A stretch of 64,000 nucleotides of DNA from JAAGZL01 sp964628835 (lineage in GTDB: Bacteria; Pseudomonadota; Gammaproteobacteria; Chromatiales; Chromatiaceae): assembly GCA_964628835.1 (NCBI GenBank), contig CAZVME010000005.1, positions 9,609 to 73,608 of the forward strand, in the 5' to 3' direction. A program made the position numbers and the translations under genes. Below, in pieces: positions 33,989 through 43,805 of this stretch. The notes below the pieces were generated by a model. The model saw only the letters and a program-made list of their open reading frames with translations, was not told the origin of the DNA and made no database searches. Each line of letters opens with the position of its first letter. Positions within the stretch are counted from its first letter, which is position 1.

Positions 33989-35140
33989 GTGAAATCACTT
34001 AAGCCAGAACTGGAACGACGTGAGCGCGAGCATCTGTATCGCCGTCGTCGCATGCTGTCCGGTCCCCAGGGGCCGGAACTGGTGATGGGTCGCCGCAAAA
34101 TGCTCAGTTTCTGTAGTAATGACTATCTGGGTTTGGCCAACCATCCCAAAGTGATTACAGCCTTGCGGAAGGGGGCGCATAAGTATGGTGTCGGCAGTGG
34201 GGCGGCTCACTTGGTGAGTGGCCACAGCAAGGCCCATCATACCCTGGAAGAGGAGCTGGCCGAGTTTACCAATCGTCCCCGGGCCCTATTGTTCTCTACC
34301 GGTTACATGGCCAACCTGGGGGTGATTACGGCCCTTATGGGACGAGGCGACAATATATATGAGGACCGTCTCAACCATGCCTCGCTAATCGATGGCGGCC
34401 TGTTGTCACGGGCCGGTTTTAGACGTTTTGCCCACAGTGATGTGCAAGTCCTGGAGCGCCAGATGCAGAGCCAGGAGAGGGGCCAGGAGAAGGGCGAGGC
34501 TATGGTGGCGGTAGATGGGGTATTCAGCATGGACGGAGATATTGCCCCTCTGCCTGAGCTAGCCGCTCTCTGCCGTAAACGAGAGGCCTGGCTGTTGGTG
34601 GACGATGCACATGGTATGGGGGTGCTGGGAGCCACTGGTGCTGGCAGCCTGGAGCATTTTTCACTTGGGGTGGAAGATGTACCCATCCTGATGGGCACCC
34701 TGGGCAAAGGCTTTGGCACCTTCGGCGCCTTTGTGGCCGGATCAGAGGAGTTGATCGAGACCCTGATCCAGGATGCCCGTAGTTATGTCTACACCACTGC
34801 ATCGCCTCCGGCCGTGGCTGAGGCCACCCGCGCCAGCCTCAGGCTGGTGCATAAAGAGTCTTGGCGCCGGGAGCGGCTGCAGGAGCTAATACAGAGATTT
34901 CGCACTGGTGCTGAGCAGTTGGGTCTGCCCCTCATGCAGTCCGAAACCCCGATCCAACCCCTGCTGGCCGGTTCTGCGGAAACGGCCATTGCCTGGAGCA
35001 AAGGCCTGGAGAAACAAGGCATACTGGTGAGTGCCATCCGGCCACCCACGGTTCCGGAAGGCAGCGCCAGGTTGCGCGTGACCCTGTGTGCCAATCATAC
35101 CGATGAGCATGTGGACCGGCTGCTGGAGGCGTTGGCATAG
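33989..35140 (+). CDS. bioF: 8-amino-7-oxononanoate synthase
   Basis: 383 residues from a GTG. A PLP enzyme joining pimeloyl-ACP and alanine. Key segments: SFCSNDYLGLANHP, GSGAAHLVSGHS, the PLP-pocket DDAHGMGVLG, and the PLP lysine in GTLGKGFGTFG (about residue 238). It lies 72 bases after bioB. Confidence 0.95.
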   Translation: MKSLKPELERREREHLYRRRRMLSGPQGPELVMGRRKMLSFCSNDYLGLANHPKVITALRKGAHKYGVGSGAAHLVSGHSKAHHTLEEELAEFTNRPRALLFSTGYMANLGVITALMGRGDNIYEDRLNHASLIDGGLLSRAGFRRFAHSDVQVLERQMQSQERGQEKGEAMVAVDGVFSMDGDIAPLPELAALCRKREAWLLVDDAHGMGVLGATGAGSLEHFSLGVEDVPILMGTLGKGFGTFGAFVAGSEELIETLIQDARSYVYTTASPPAVAEATRASLRLVHKESWRRERLQELIQRFRTGAEQLGLPLMQSETPIQPLLAGSAETAIAWSKGLEKQGILVSAIRPPTVPEGSARLRVTLCANHTDEHVDRLLEALA

Positions 35141-35319
35141 TGTTTACTATTTTTAACTTACTGCTGGTCCAGAAACATAAGAAGTGTTTCGCGCAAAGGC
35201 GCTAAGAAAATAATTACAGACACTAGGTGATAATAAAGACTAACTTTGCGTTCTTGACGAGAGTGTTGTTGTCCTGGAGATGTACGGACTATTTCAGAGA
35301 TCCACACAATATTAACCCG

Positions 35320-36090
35320 ATGCAATTACATACTGAAACATTTGGCCAGGGTCGTGATCTGGTACTGATCCATGGCTGGGGCATGAACAGTGCGGTGTGG
35401 ACATCGCTGATCCAACCGCTGTCGCAGCAGTTCCGTCTCACCCTGATCGATTTGCCGGGACATGGCCATAGCGAATATGACCCGGGCTGTTCCGAGCTGG
35501 ACCAGTGGCTGGATGCGGTGCTACAAGTGGTGCCTGAGCGCGCCATCTGGATCGGCTGGTCGCTGGGATCCTTGTTGGCACAGCGGGCAGCAGTGCTGGT
35601 GCCAGAGCGGGTGCAGGGGCTGGTCTCTATTGCCGGTACCCCACGCTTTGCCCAGAGTGATGCCTGGCCAAACGCCATGGAGCGGGATATTTTGTGCCGG
35701 TTCGCCGTTGAGCTCCAGGCCGACCACGCCCAGGCCCTGGAGCGTTTTCTACTGCTGCAGGCCCACGGTGATGCCGGGATGCGCAAACTGCTGCGTCCCC
35801 TGCGCCAGGGGTTGGCCAGTCGCCCGGAGCCGGATGATCAGGCGTTGGCGGCGGGGCTGGATCTGTTACTGAATGTGGATCTGCGCGCCGATCTGACCGA
35901 GTTGCACTGTCCCAGTATGTGGCTGCTGGGACGCAGGGACCTGCTGGTGCCGGTGGCGGTATCTGAAGATCTGCAGGGATTATTGCCCGAGGCCTGGATA
36001 CATATTTTCCCACATGCGGCACACCTGCCCATGTTGTCTGACCAGGCCAGATGCCTGGAACTGTTAACAAATTTTATCGGTGATATTTGA
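35320..36090 (+). CDS. bioH: Pimeloyl-ACP methyl ester carboxylesterase
   Basis: 256 residues from ATG 35320; the frame opens upstream at 35227 but the family begins at MQLHTETFGQGRDLVLIHG. An alpha/beta hydrolase with LIHGWGMNSAVW (oxyanion), nucleophile GWSLGS (Ser about 81), Asp in GRRDLLVP and His near FPHAAHLPML. It releases pimeloyl-ACP from its methyl ester, ending the BioC cycle. Its TGA overlaps the bioC ATG by one base. Confidence 0.93.
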   Translation: MQLHTETFGQGRDLVLIHGWGMNSAVWTSLIQPLSQQFRLTLIDLPGHGHSEYDPGCSELDQWLDAVLQVVPERAIWIGWSLGSLLAQRAAVLVPERVQGLVSIAGTPRFAQSDAWPNAMERDILCRFAVELQADHAQALERFLLLQAHGDAGMRKLLRPLRQGLASRPEPDDQALAAGLDLLLNVDLRADLTELHCPSMWLLGRRDLLVPVAVSEDLQGLLPEAWIHIFPHAAHLPMLSDQARCLELLTNFIGDI

Positions 36091-36938
36091 TGGTTAATAT
36101 AGATAAGCAACAGGCCTGCAACGCCTTCTCCCGGGCGGCGGAACGTTATGACAAAGTGGCCGTGCTGCAGCGGGAGACCGGTCAGCGCCTGGTGGAGCGG
36201 CTGGAACTGATGCTGATTGAGCCCAAGGTGATTTTGGATATTGGTTCCGGTACCGGTGTGGCCACGGCAGAACTGGCCAAGCGCTACAAGAAGGCCCAGA
36301 TATTCGCCCTGGACTTTGCCTTCCCCATGCTGTTGCAGACCCGCAAACGCGGCTCCTGGCTGCGTCGCCCGCGTTGTGTCTGTGCCGACCTGGAACAGCT
36401 GCCGTTTGCTGATAACTCGGTTGACCTGATCTACTCCAACGCTGCCTTGCAGTGGAGCAACGACCTGGAATACACCTTCGGGGAGTTTATGCGGGTGCTG
36501 CGTCCCGGTGGTCTGGTGGCATTCACCACCTTTGGTCCGGATACCCTGAAGGAGCTGCGCCTGGCCTGGAGTGAGGCCGACGGTGGTAGTCATGTGAGCC
36601 AGTTCCTGGATATGCATGATGTGGGTGATGCCCTGCTGAACAGCCGCTTTGCCGAGCCGGTGATAGATGTGGACCGCATGGTACTGACCTATGACCAGGT
36701 GGATGGTCTGATGCAGGATCTGAAGGTGCTGGGTGCACACAATGTAAACCGCGACCGCAATCGTGGCCTCACCGGCAAGAGCCGGATGCTGGCCATGCGC
36801 GAGTCCTATGAACAGTTCCGTACCGATGGCAAGCTGCCGGCCAGTTATGAGGTGATCTACGGTCACGCCTGGGTGCCAGACCAGATCCAGGAGGAGGGTG
36901 TAGCCACTGTCCCCATAAGTGATATTAAACAGATGTAA
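36090..36938 (+). CDS. bioC: Malonyl-ACP O-methyltransferase
   Basis: 282 residues from ATG 36090, overlapping the bioH stop. SAM motif I LDIGSGTGVATAELA, motif II IFALDFAFPML, and IYSNAALQWSNDLE with FMRVLRPGGLVAFTTFGPDTLKELR split across the post-motif region are typical of BioC. The enzyme methylates malonyl-ACP so fatty-acid synthesis can build pimelate. It pairs functionally with bioH directly upstream. Confidence 0.94.
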   Translation: MVNIDKQQACNAFSRAAERYDKVAVLQRETGQRLVERLELMLIEPKVILDIGSGTGVATAELAKRYKKAQIFALDFAFPMLLQTRKRGSWLRRPRCVCADLEQLPFADNSVDLIYSNAALQWSNDLEYTFGEFMRVLRPGGLVAFTTFGPDTLKELRLAWSEADGGSHVSQFLDMHDVGDALLNSRFAEPVIDVDRMVLTYDQVDGLMQDLKVLGAHNVNRDRNRGLTGKSRMLAMRESYEQFRTDGKLPASYEVIYGHAWVPDQIQEEGVATVPISDIKQM

Positions 36939-36939
36939 T

Positions 36940-37608
36940 ATGGCTACAGGATATTTCATTACCGGAACCGATACCGAGTGTGGCAAGACCGAGATCACTC
37001 TGGGGCTGATGCAGCTGTTGCAGCGGTCTGGGGCTTCAGTCCTGGGGATGAAGCCGGTCGCCTCTGGCGCCATGCCTAGCAAGGAGGGTCTGCGCAATGA
37101 TGACGCCGAGCGTATTCTGCAACAGGCCTCAACCGCCGTGGCGTATGATCTGGTGAACCCCTTTGCCTTCGAACCACCCATTGCTCCCCACCTGGCTGCA
37201 CTCCAGGCTGGAGTGGATATCAGTTTTGGCCGGATTATGGAGTGCCACAGGGAGCTGTCTGCTCAGGCCGATGTGGTGGTTGTCGAGGGTGTGGGTGGCT
37301 GGCGGGTGCCGCTGGGAAGTGATGGTGCGGTCTCTGATCTGGCGCTGACCATGAATCTACCGGTGATCCTGGTGGTGGGGATGAAATTGGGTTGCATCAA
37401 CCACGCCCTGCTTAGTGCCGAGTCCATATCAGACAGTGGTATCAAGATGGCCGGTTGGGTGGCGAATATGGTGCACCTGGAGATGCTGGAACAGGAGGCC
37501 AATATCGCCACCCTGAAACAGGAGATCGGCGTCCCATGCCTTGGCATAGTCCCGCATATGTCACAACCGACCGCCCAAGCGGTTGCAGACAGGTTGCAGT
37601 TGGTCTGA
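36940..37608 (+). CDS. bioD: Dethiobiotin synthetase
   Basis: 222 residues from ATG 36940, one base after the bioC stop; the longer frame from 36919 would overlap bioC. The P-loop is GTDTECGKTE, with MKPVASGA and VEGVGGWRVPL as substrate and metal segments. It closes the ureido ring of dethiobiotin with ATP and CO2. Last gene of the bio operon. Confidence 0.94.
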   Translation: MATGYFITGTDTECGKTEITLGLMQLLQRSGASVLGMKPVASGAMPSKEGLRNDDAERILQQASTAVAYDLVNPFAFEPPIAPHLAALQAGVDISFGRIMECHRELSAQADVVVVEGVGGWRVPLGSDGAVSDLALTMNLPVILVVGMKLGCINHALLSAESISDSGIKMAGWVANMVHLEMLEQEANIATLKQEIGVPCLGIVPHMSQPTAQAVADRLQLV

Positions 37609-37693
37609 TATCTCCGCGTCCCGTCACTTTGTTTGTGATCTGAAACTTCGTATCATGTACGGCAACTGTTTCCAGAATCTTGCGGAGTGAAGT

Positions 37694-38767
37694 ATGAGTA
37701 TGCACAACCTATACAATACCAATGTGCTGGCCGAGCGTATCCTGGTGGCACCATCACAACTGAAGCGGCATATGCCCAACAGCGAGGAGGGCGATGAGGC
37801 GGTGTGGCAGGCGCGCCAGACCATAGACAATATCCTTACCGGCAAGGATCCTCGTCTGCTGGTGGTGACCGGACCCTGCTCTATCCATGATGTGGATGCA
37901 GCCATAGAGTATGCCGACCGGCTGCAAAAACTCCATCATGAGTTGTCTGACACTCTCTATCTGGTGATGCGTATCTACTTCGAGAAGCCCCGCACCACGG
38001 TGGGCTGGAAGGGTCTGATCAACGACCCCAAGATGGATGACTCATTCCAGATCGAAGAGGGCCTGCATGCCGCTCGTAGATTGCTGCTGCACCTGGCGGA
38101 GATGGGCCTGCCGGCGGCAACCGAAGCGCTGGACCCCATCAGCCCCCAATATCTGTCTGACCTGTTTGCCTGGTCTGCCATTGGGGCGCGCACCACCGAG
38201 TCCCAGACCCACCGTGAGATGGCCAGTGGCCTCTCCACCCCGGTGGGCTTCAAGAACGGCACCGATGGCAACCTGACAGTCGCCATAAATGCACTGCAAT
38301 CTGTCTCCCAGCCGCACAACTTTCTTGGTATCGATAATACCGGGCAGGTCGCTGTAATTCAGACCAAGGGTAATGCCGCAGCCCATATCATCCTGCGCGG
38401 TGGCGGCGGGCAGCCCAACTACGACTCGGTGAATATCGCCCAGTGTGAGGAGACTCTGCGTAAAGCCGGGCTGGCGGAAAATATCGTGGTGGATTGCAGT
38501 CACGGCAATTCCAACAAAGATTTCCACCTGCAACCCCTGGTGGTTGAGAATGTGGTGGGGCAGATTGTTGGCGGTAATAAATCCATTATGGGAATCATGT
38601 TGGAGAGTAATCTGAATGAAGGAAATCAGAAGATTCCGGCCGACCTGTCCGAGCTGAAGTACGGGGTGTCGGTGACTGACGCCTGTATTGACTGGGAGAC
38701 TACGGAGAAGCTGCTGCGGGAGATGGATGCCAAGCTGGCCGATGTCCTACCTGGGCGTCGGGGCTGA
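37694..38767 (+). CDS. Class I 3-deoxy-7-phosphoheptulonate (DAHP) synthase
   Basis: 357 residues of the AroF/G/H type. First step of the shikimate pathway, joining PEP and erythrose-4-phosphate. Motifs: VVTGPCSIHDVDAAIEYA, MRIYFEKPRTTVGWKG, GARTTESQTHREMASGLS, and DCSHGNSNKD (metal ligand). The paralogue type (Phe-, Tyr- or Trp-sensitive) cannot be assigned by eye. It begins 85 bases after bioD and may have its own promoter. Confidence 0.93.
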   Translation: MSMHNLYNTNVLAERILVAPSQLKRHMPNSEEGDEAVWQARQTIDNILTGKDPRLLVVTGPCSIHDVDAAIEYADRLQKLHHELSDTLYLVMRIYFEKPRTTVGWKGLINDPKMDDSFQIEEGLHAARRLLLHLAEMGLPAATEALDPISPQYLSDLFAWSAIGARTTESQTHREMASGLSTPVGFKNGTDGNLTVAINALQSVSQPHNFLGIDNTGQVAVIQTKGNAAAHIILRGGGGQPNYDSVNIAQCEETLRKAGLAENIVVDCSHGNSNKDFHLQPLVVENVVGQIVGGNKSIMGIMLESNLNEGNQKIPADLSELKYGVSVTDACIDWETTEKLLREMDAKLADVLPGRRG

Positions 38768-38783
38768 ACTTCAGAAAAAAAGG

Positions 38784-38809
38784 AGGCCGCTAAAAAGTGT
38801 TAGCGGCCT
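38784..38809. terminator. Hairpin after DAHP synthase gene
   Basis: A perfect 10-bp stem, AGGCCGCTAA (38784-38793) with TTAGCGGCCT (38800-38809). There is an A-run before it but no T-run after it on the plus strand, so it resembles a terminator in the minus direction or one of weak plus polarity. It lies 17 bases past the stop. Confidence 0.5.
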
Positions 38810-39407
38810 AACCAAAGGAGGAGATGTCGGTGGCGATAGACCAAATCCAGATCAAAACTGATTTGGGTTGCCTAATGCCGACCGTCAGGAGTATTGGATC
38901 ACATGGGGTGTCTTTTCTGCATTGAGAATTCTCAACTATGAGATGATTTGTTAGATTGTATCAGGGTTATTATGCACCGGGGTTGAGGTGAAATTTCCAT
39001 GTGTTGCGTAATTTAACTCAGACCCTAAATAAAATGGTGCCATTGTTTCATTGGCGCTCTACCTCAAAATATTAACCGGCAACAGGATTATTTGGACAGG
39101 TTTCAGGTACGGATTGCTCAATTCCAGTGAATGAAAGAAGGTGTAGGCTGGATTTGATTGTGGAAATATGGGGCATTCTTTTCACATGGCAAATGCAATC
39201 GACGCGTATCCTTGCAGATAGTATAATTTTACACTATTCGCCCCCTTTTATTTGTTTTGACCGATCTGTATTGATTGCGGCAGTGCAAACAACCGGGGTT
39301 ATATCAGCGCTTGATGAATATAGAGTATATGGAAATTTCTGTGCTACCGGAAAAGCAAACCACCAAGCAGAGCAGATGCTCCACAACACCATGGGTGTGG
39401 CGGGGCT
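38810..39407. other. Intergenic region before the glycan cluster
   Basis: About 600 bases without a supported gene. A possible promoter for the glycosyltransferase operon is TCGACG (39199-39204), 17 bases, TATAAT (39222-39227). A 94-codon open frame (39127-39411) crosses it but shows no family features. No RNA gene was seen. Confidence 0.45.
39199..39227 (+). promoter_or_regulatory. Possible promoter of the glycan cluster
   Basis: A -10 TATAAT (39222-39227) with a -35-like TCGACG (39199-39204, 4 of 6 matches) at 17-base spacing, about 180 bases before the first gene. Confidence 0.4.
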
Positions 39408-40346
39408 ATGATGGGTAACCCAACGGTTGATGTTGGGATTAGATTTAGCATTATCATCCCCTCCTATAATTACGCGCGGTTTCTTGTGCGAGCGTTAGAT
39501 TCGGCAATTTCCCAGCCCGGTGAAGATTATGAGGTTATCGTAGTTAATGATGGCTCAACTGATGACACCGACTCCATAGTCAAAGATTACCTGAATGATC
39601 AGGATTGCACTCGACTGCGCTATCACCGTCAGGAGCAAGCGGGGGCCTCTGCTGCCAGAAACTGTGGTGTGGAGCTAAGCCGTGGGCAATTTTTGATCTT
39701 TCTCGATGCGGATGATGAATTGGTAGAGGGGGCGCTGGACTATCTTCGGCCTATAACTGAAGCAAAACCGAATGCCGGCATGTTGGTTGGTGGTCACTAT
39801 GCCGTACATGATGATGGTTCGCAGAAATACCATAAGATAAAGCGTTTAAGCAGTGTCCGAAAGAAAAATTTCCTGGACTATTTGACCAAGAAAATCAGTA
39901 TGGTCAATGGTGCGGTTGCAATGAACCGTTTGATTTTTGAGAAGATCCGATACACTGAAGATCTGCCGCAGGCTGAAGATATCCCAGTATTTGGCCAGGC
40001 GCTTGCTACTTTTGACTGTTATTCGATCCCGGAGCCTATAGCCAGAATATTTCACCATGTCGATAGCCGCCGCAGAGATACCACCCTGGCCCGTAAAGGA
40101 GGGTTTCAGGTGGTTAATCATCTGTTTAATCCAGATATATTACCGGCAGAGTGTATGCGCTACGTAGATTATTTCTATGTGCGTAAATGTCTGTCGCTGT
40201 TTCGCCTGTTCTCTAAAGAGGGGGCAAAGTGGGAGGCGGCATCCTATTATCATAAGGCATTGATGAAACGGCCTTTGACTGCCTTGCGCCCCAGCTATTT
40301 CAGTAAGTATCTACGTATGCTGGCTAAATCCAATAGAAGTTGCTGA
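39408..40346 (+). CDS. Family 2 glycosyltransferase
   Basis: 312 residues; the start may be either of two consecutive ATG codons. The GT-A fold opens FSIIIPSYNYARFLVRALDS, with the nucleotide-sugar EVIVVNDGSTDDT and the metal DxD at IFLDADDEL. No membrane segments. It is the first gene of a plus-strand cluster with two PP-loop proteins and a pyruvyl-transferase-like protein; sugar specificity is unknown. Confidence 0.86.
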   Translation: MMGNPTVDVGIRFSIIIPSYNYARFLVRALDSAISQPGEDYEVIVVNDGSTDDTDSIVKDYLNDQDCTRLRYHRQEQAGASAARNCGVELSRGQFLIFLDADDELVEGALDYLRPITEAKPNAGMLVGGHYAVHDDGSQKYHKIKRLSSVRKKNFLDYLTKKISMVNGAVAMNRLIFEKIRYTEDLPQAEDIPVFGQALATFDCYSIPEPIARIFHHVDSRRRDTTLARKGGFQVVNHLFNPDILPAECMRYVDYFYVRKCLSLFRLFSKEGAKWEAASYYHKALMKRPLTALRPSYFSKYLRMLAKSNRSC

Positions 40347-40441
40347 CGCATATTCTGGTAGAGGCGGAAAATAAATGATGTTTATGCAGTTGGATTTTGT
40401 CAGGTGACCATTGCAAGAGCTCTGAAGCAGGCGTATGCGCT

Positions 40442-41593
40442 ATGGCCCTGAAAAAACCTAGAGTATTGAAACTACCTGCAGCGACAATCCAGTCGGGTAG
40501 AGTTGAGTATGAGTTTGCTTTTCCGGCGAAAAACCATCCAGTCTATTTTTCCTCAAATGATGTTGAATTAACAGGTGGTTCTGACGCGGCACTAAGCATG
40601 ATGCTGCTGGCGGCGATGCGGCTGGGTTTTGATATCGAACTGCCTGGCAATATATCAGCAACGTTTCTAGAGAATCAGCGTAGATTGATGGAGATATTTT
40701 GTGAGTGGTTTCCAAAATATCAGCCGATCAAGATTATTGGAAATGAGGTTGCTGTCACTCCAGCGTGTGCCACCGGTCGAGTAGGCGCCATGTTTACCGG
40801 TGGCGTGGATTCCTTTTACACCTATCAAAAGCATCAGGATGAAATTACCGACCTGGTTTTTGTGCACGGTTATGATGTTCGATTGACAGACACCAACAAA
40901 CGCGAAGCCATTTCGAAGATGGGACGTGAGTTGGAACAGGAGACAGGTATCCGCTTTATAGAGCTGGAGACCAATTCCATTCGTTTGTTTCGGGATTATG
41001 GTCGGTGGGGATTGCATGGCCATGGTTTTGGTTTGGGCAGTGCAGCAAGGCTGTTGAGTGGGTATCTGGATAAGCTATACATTCCCTCTTCATTCCCTAC
41101 GACGCAACTATTTCCGTGGGCTTCTCACCCGGATACTGATCCTCTGTTTTCAGATGAGGACCTGGCGATTGTGCATGATGGGTGTGAGGCGAGCCGAACT
41201 GAGAAGGTGTCAGCCATTGCCGACAGTGCTTTTGCCCAAAAACATCTCAGGGTTTGCACCGCTAAGATCAATGGCCTTTACAATTGCGGGCGCTGCGAAA
41301 AGTGCCTGCGCACCATGACGGGGTTATATGCTCATGGCCAATTGGGTCGATTTCGGACATTTCCTGTTGGTCTTGATCCAGACAGGATCAAAAGTTTGAT
41401 CATATTTGAAGAGTCAGCCACGAGGTTTGTTCAGGATAATATTGGATTACTAGAGTCGGCCGGTTTGGGGGATGATGCGGTGTGCCGGGCGTGGAGGGAT
41501 ATTTATCAACGCAGCCCTCTCCAGATTAAATGGTTGCAGACCAAGAGATATTTCCAAAAGCTTGGTCACAAGACACGGTCTAGGTTGAAATGA
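40442..41593 (+). CDS. PP-loop ATPase with zinc motif (QueC-like), copy 1
   Basis: 383 residues from ATG 40442; the frame opens at 40397. An ATP-pyrophosphatase signature FTGGVDSFYTY (about 117-127) is followed by HGYDVRLTDTNKREAI, GLHGHGFGLGS and a zinc-type cluster CGRCEKCLRTM (about 281-291). The N-terminal about 110 residues are not recognised. It is homologous throughout to the gene at 42.5 kb, with near-identical motif spacing. PP-loop enzymes adenylate carboxylates or carbonyls for amide, nitrile or amidine formation; a glycan substrate is my inference from the neighbours. Confidence 0.72.
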   Translation: MALKKPRVLKLPAATIQSGRVEYEFAFPAKNHPVYFSSNDVELTGGSDAALSMMLLAAMRLGFDIELPGNISATFLENQRRLMEIFCEWFPKYQPIKIIGNEVAVTPACATGRVGAMFTGGVDSFYTYQKHQDEITDLVFVHGYDVRLTDTNKREAISKMGRELEQETGIRFIELETNSIRLFRDYGRWGLHGHGFGLGSAARLLSGYLDKLYIPSSFPTTQLFPWASHPDTDPLFSDEDLAIVHDGCEASRTEKVSAIADSAFAQKHLRVCTAKINGLYNCGRCEKCLRTMTGLYAHGQLGRFRTFPVGLDPDRIKSLIIFEESATRFVQDNIGLLESAGLGDDAVCRAWRDIYQRSPLQIKWLQTKRYFQKLGHKTRSRLK

Positions 41594-41609
41594 GTATGGC
41601 AGGTTACCT

Positions 41610-42491
41610 ATGAAGCGGATATGTGCATTGGAATACACGGGAGACATCTTCTCGCGATCGATTAACCTGGGGGACGATATCCAGACCATAGCGGTTAGTC
41701 GGTTGCTTCCCCATGTGGATGGTTACGTCTCCAGAGAGGCCCTTGATAGCGTAGATGAGCCCTGTGTTGTGCCAATGAACGGGTTCTTTATGAATGGCAA
41801 CCATTGGCCGCCGTCGCCAGCGGTCAGTCCTGTATTTTATGCGTTTCACGTTACACCGCAATCCAGGGGTGTCATCTGTTCACCTGAGGGTATTGAGTAC
41901 CTTAAGAGGTGGCAGCCGATAGGTTGCCGTGATCTTGGTACCATGGAAGCGTTATCAAAATACGGTATTGAGGTTTACTACAGTCGCTGTGTCACACTGA
42001 CACTGCCGCGTCGCAGCACTGAGCCCGAGGATGGGCAGGTGTTTATCGCCGGCATCTCGAAAGCAGATCGTTATGCAATTCCAAAGCAAATCCGGCGTGA
42101 AGCGATTGTGGTTGATCAAGCAAAGGTAAGACTGCCCATTACCGATACCAGCATAAAATTGGCCATGGCAGAAGAGCTGGTCAAGCAGTACCACGATCGG
42201 GCGCGCCTGGTCATTACCTCAAAGATTCATTGTGCGATGCCATGTATCGCGATGGGTATTCCCGTGGTGTTTTTATATGATGCCGGTAAACGGGATGATT
42301 ACCGCGTCAAGATCATTAATGACCTGGTGGGGATCAACTATGTGCACAAAAGCGGCTGGTTGGCAAAACTCAAGAACATCCAATTGTCCAAGCGGATCGA
42401 TTGGTCGCCTGAACCGCTGGATATTGAGTCTATAAAGTTAGAGATTCGAGAGGGGTTTGCGCAAGCTTTTAATCGTATCTATCGGGGTTAG
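41610..42491 (+). CDS. Polysaccharide pyruvyl transferase family protein
   Basis: 293 residues. The pattern SRSINLGDDIQTIAVSRLLP at the start, the central RDLGTMEALSKYGIEVYYSR, and ARLVITSKIHCAMPCIAMGIP in the C-terminal half match the PS_pyruv_trans family. Members move pyruvate from PEP onto sugars as a ketal. The enzyme lies between two PP-loop paralogues, 16 bases after the first and 2 bases before the frame of the second, so the four genes are probably one transcript. Confidence 0.75.
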   Translation: MKRICALEYTGDIFSRSINLGDDIQTIAVSRLLPHVDGYVSREALDSVDEPCVVPMNGFFMNGNHWPPSPAVSPVFYAFHVTPQSRGVICSPEGIEYLKRWQPIGCRDLGTMEALSKYGIEVYYSRCVTLTLPRRSTEPEDGQVFIAGISKADRYAIPKQIRREAIVVDQAKVRLPITDTSIKLAMAEELVKQYHDRARLVITSKIHCAMPCIAMGIPVVFLYDAGKRDDYRVKIINDLVGINYVHKSGWLAKLKNIQLSKRIDWSPEPLDIESIKLEIREGFAQAFNRIYRG

Positions 42492-42493
42492 TC

Positions 42494-43708
42494 TTGGTTG
42501 CTAATGCGGACCAGATAAGTGCTGAAGAAGACCTAATCACCATGACCATACACGTTAAACAACTGAATCATGCAGGCCGATCTGAATCACAGGAGATAAC
42601 TCGTTTGGATTATCGGGTTGATCTCGGTGATCGTTACTACGATGTGTTTATTCAGGGGCGGGAGGTGGTGCAGGGCCTGGGGCTGGAACCGGCATTGCCA
42701 CTGGCACTGCTGGCTGGCATGCGTCTTGGCAGGCCCATACATGTAGCCGGTCAGCTGTCTAAAACCTATCTCAGCGGTGTAAAGCAGATTGTGGCGTATT
42801 ATGCGTTACATTTTGAATCGTTACAGGTTGTTGAGATCACCTGTGATCAGCTTGTAACCGGGGTGGCTTCTGAATCCAGTAGAGTCGCCAGCTATTTCTC
42901 TGGTGGTGTCGACTCTTTTTTTACCCTAACGAAATTCAAGCATCAGCTGACAGATATAATCTATATCTATGGGTTTGATGTGCGGTTGGATGATTGGCCT
43001 AGGCGTGATGCCATTAGTTCGATGGGAAAAACGGTGGCAACGGAGTTGGGTATTAATTTTGTTGAGGTGGAAAGTAATCTTGGTAAGGTAATTCAGGATT
43101 TTGGGTCTTGGGCACAACATGGGCATGGCATGGCCCTGGCGTCAGTTGCCAGATCTCTGGCAGGAAATATCAGTAAAGTTATAATTCCAGGGGCAGACAG
43201 TATTTTACGCCAGTTGCCATGGGGTGCAACGTTTGAATCCGATCCACTCTATTCGGATGAGTTACTTTCAATCGCACACGACGCCTGTGATGCAGAACGG
43301 ATCGATAAAGTCGAGAGGCTGACCCAAGAACCACTGGCGTTAAAGCACCTGCGTGTATGCTGGGAGAAAGTTGAAGGCGCTTACAACTGTTGCCGCTGCG
43401 AGAAGTGCCTTCGTACCATGACCTCCCTGGATGCGTTAGGCGCACTTGATAGTGCGGAATCCTTCCACCTATCCTTGTCGCCTAAGTTGATTGCTGGTGC
43501 CCTTCATAGATCTTTACGCACGCGGTGCTATGCCGAGGATAATATTAAGCTTTATAAACGCATGGGGAAGGGTGGTTCGCCCATGGTTAGAGCGTTGGAA
43601 AAACAGCTCAACCGCCCGGTTTGGCTTGCATGCTGGTATGCGAAGTGGCGCAAGCGTCGCCTGCGCTGGAAGCGGCATTGGCGGAAGTTCTCTGCTAGCC
43701 TGTGGTAA
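42494..43708 (+). CDS. PP-loop ATPase with zinc motif (QueC-like), copy 2
   Basis: 404 residues from TTG 42494, or 388 from ATG 42542. FSGGVDSFFTL, GFDVRLDDWPRRDAIS, GQ/AQHGHGMALASVARS and CCRCEKCLRTMTS match copy 1 in order and spacing. The extra N-terminal residues and a basic C-terminal tail (KWRKRRLRWKRHWRK) distinguish it. The tail could contact a membrane or nucleic acid. The two copies are clearly diverged paralogues, perhaps subunits of a heterodimer or enzymes for two steps. Confidence 0.72.
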   Translation: MVANADQISAEEDLITMTIHVKQLNHAGRSESQEITRLDYRVDLGDRYYDVFIQGREVVQGLGLEPALPLALLAGMRLGRPIHVAGQLSKTYLSGVKQIVAYYALHFESLQVVEITCDQLVTGVASESSRVASYFSGGVDSFFTLTKFKHQLTDIIYIYGFDVRLDDWPRRDAISSMGKTVATELGINFVEVESNLGKVIQDFGSWAQHGHGMALASVARSLAGNISKVIIPGADSILRQLPWGATFESDPLYSDELLSIAHDACDAERIDKVERLTQEPLALKHLRVCWEKVEGAYNCCRCEKCLRTMTSLDALGALDSAESFHLSLSPKLIAGALHRSLRTRCYAEDNIKLYKRMGKGGSPMVRALEKQLNRPVWLACWYAKWRKRRLRWKRHWRKFSASLW

Positions 43709-43805
43709 TCGAAGGCAGCGTGAAATAATTCATTTTAAATATGCGCTAACCAGTATTTTCGGATTTATGCTGCGTAAGTTTAGTTTGCTCTGCTGAAACT
43801 CAAGT

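Noticed and set aside
35838..37181. Long antisense open frame opposite bioH/bioC/bioD
   Set aside because: It lies wholly opposite confidently identified genes, and its sequence is low-complexity; a shadow of their codon usage.
39127..39411. 94-codon open frame before the GT2 gene
   Set aside because: No family features, composition unlike a protein, and it overlaps the GT2 start; a promoter-like region runs through it.
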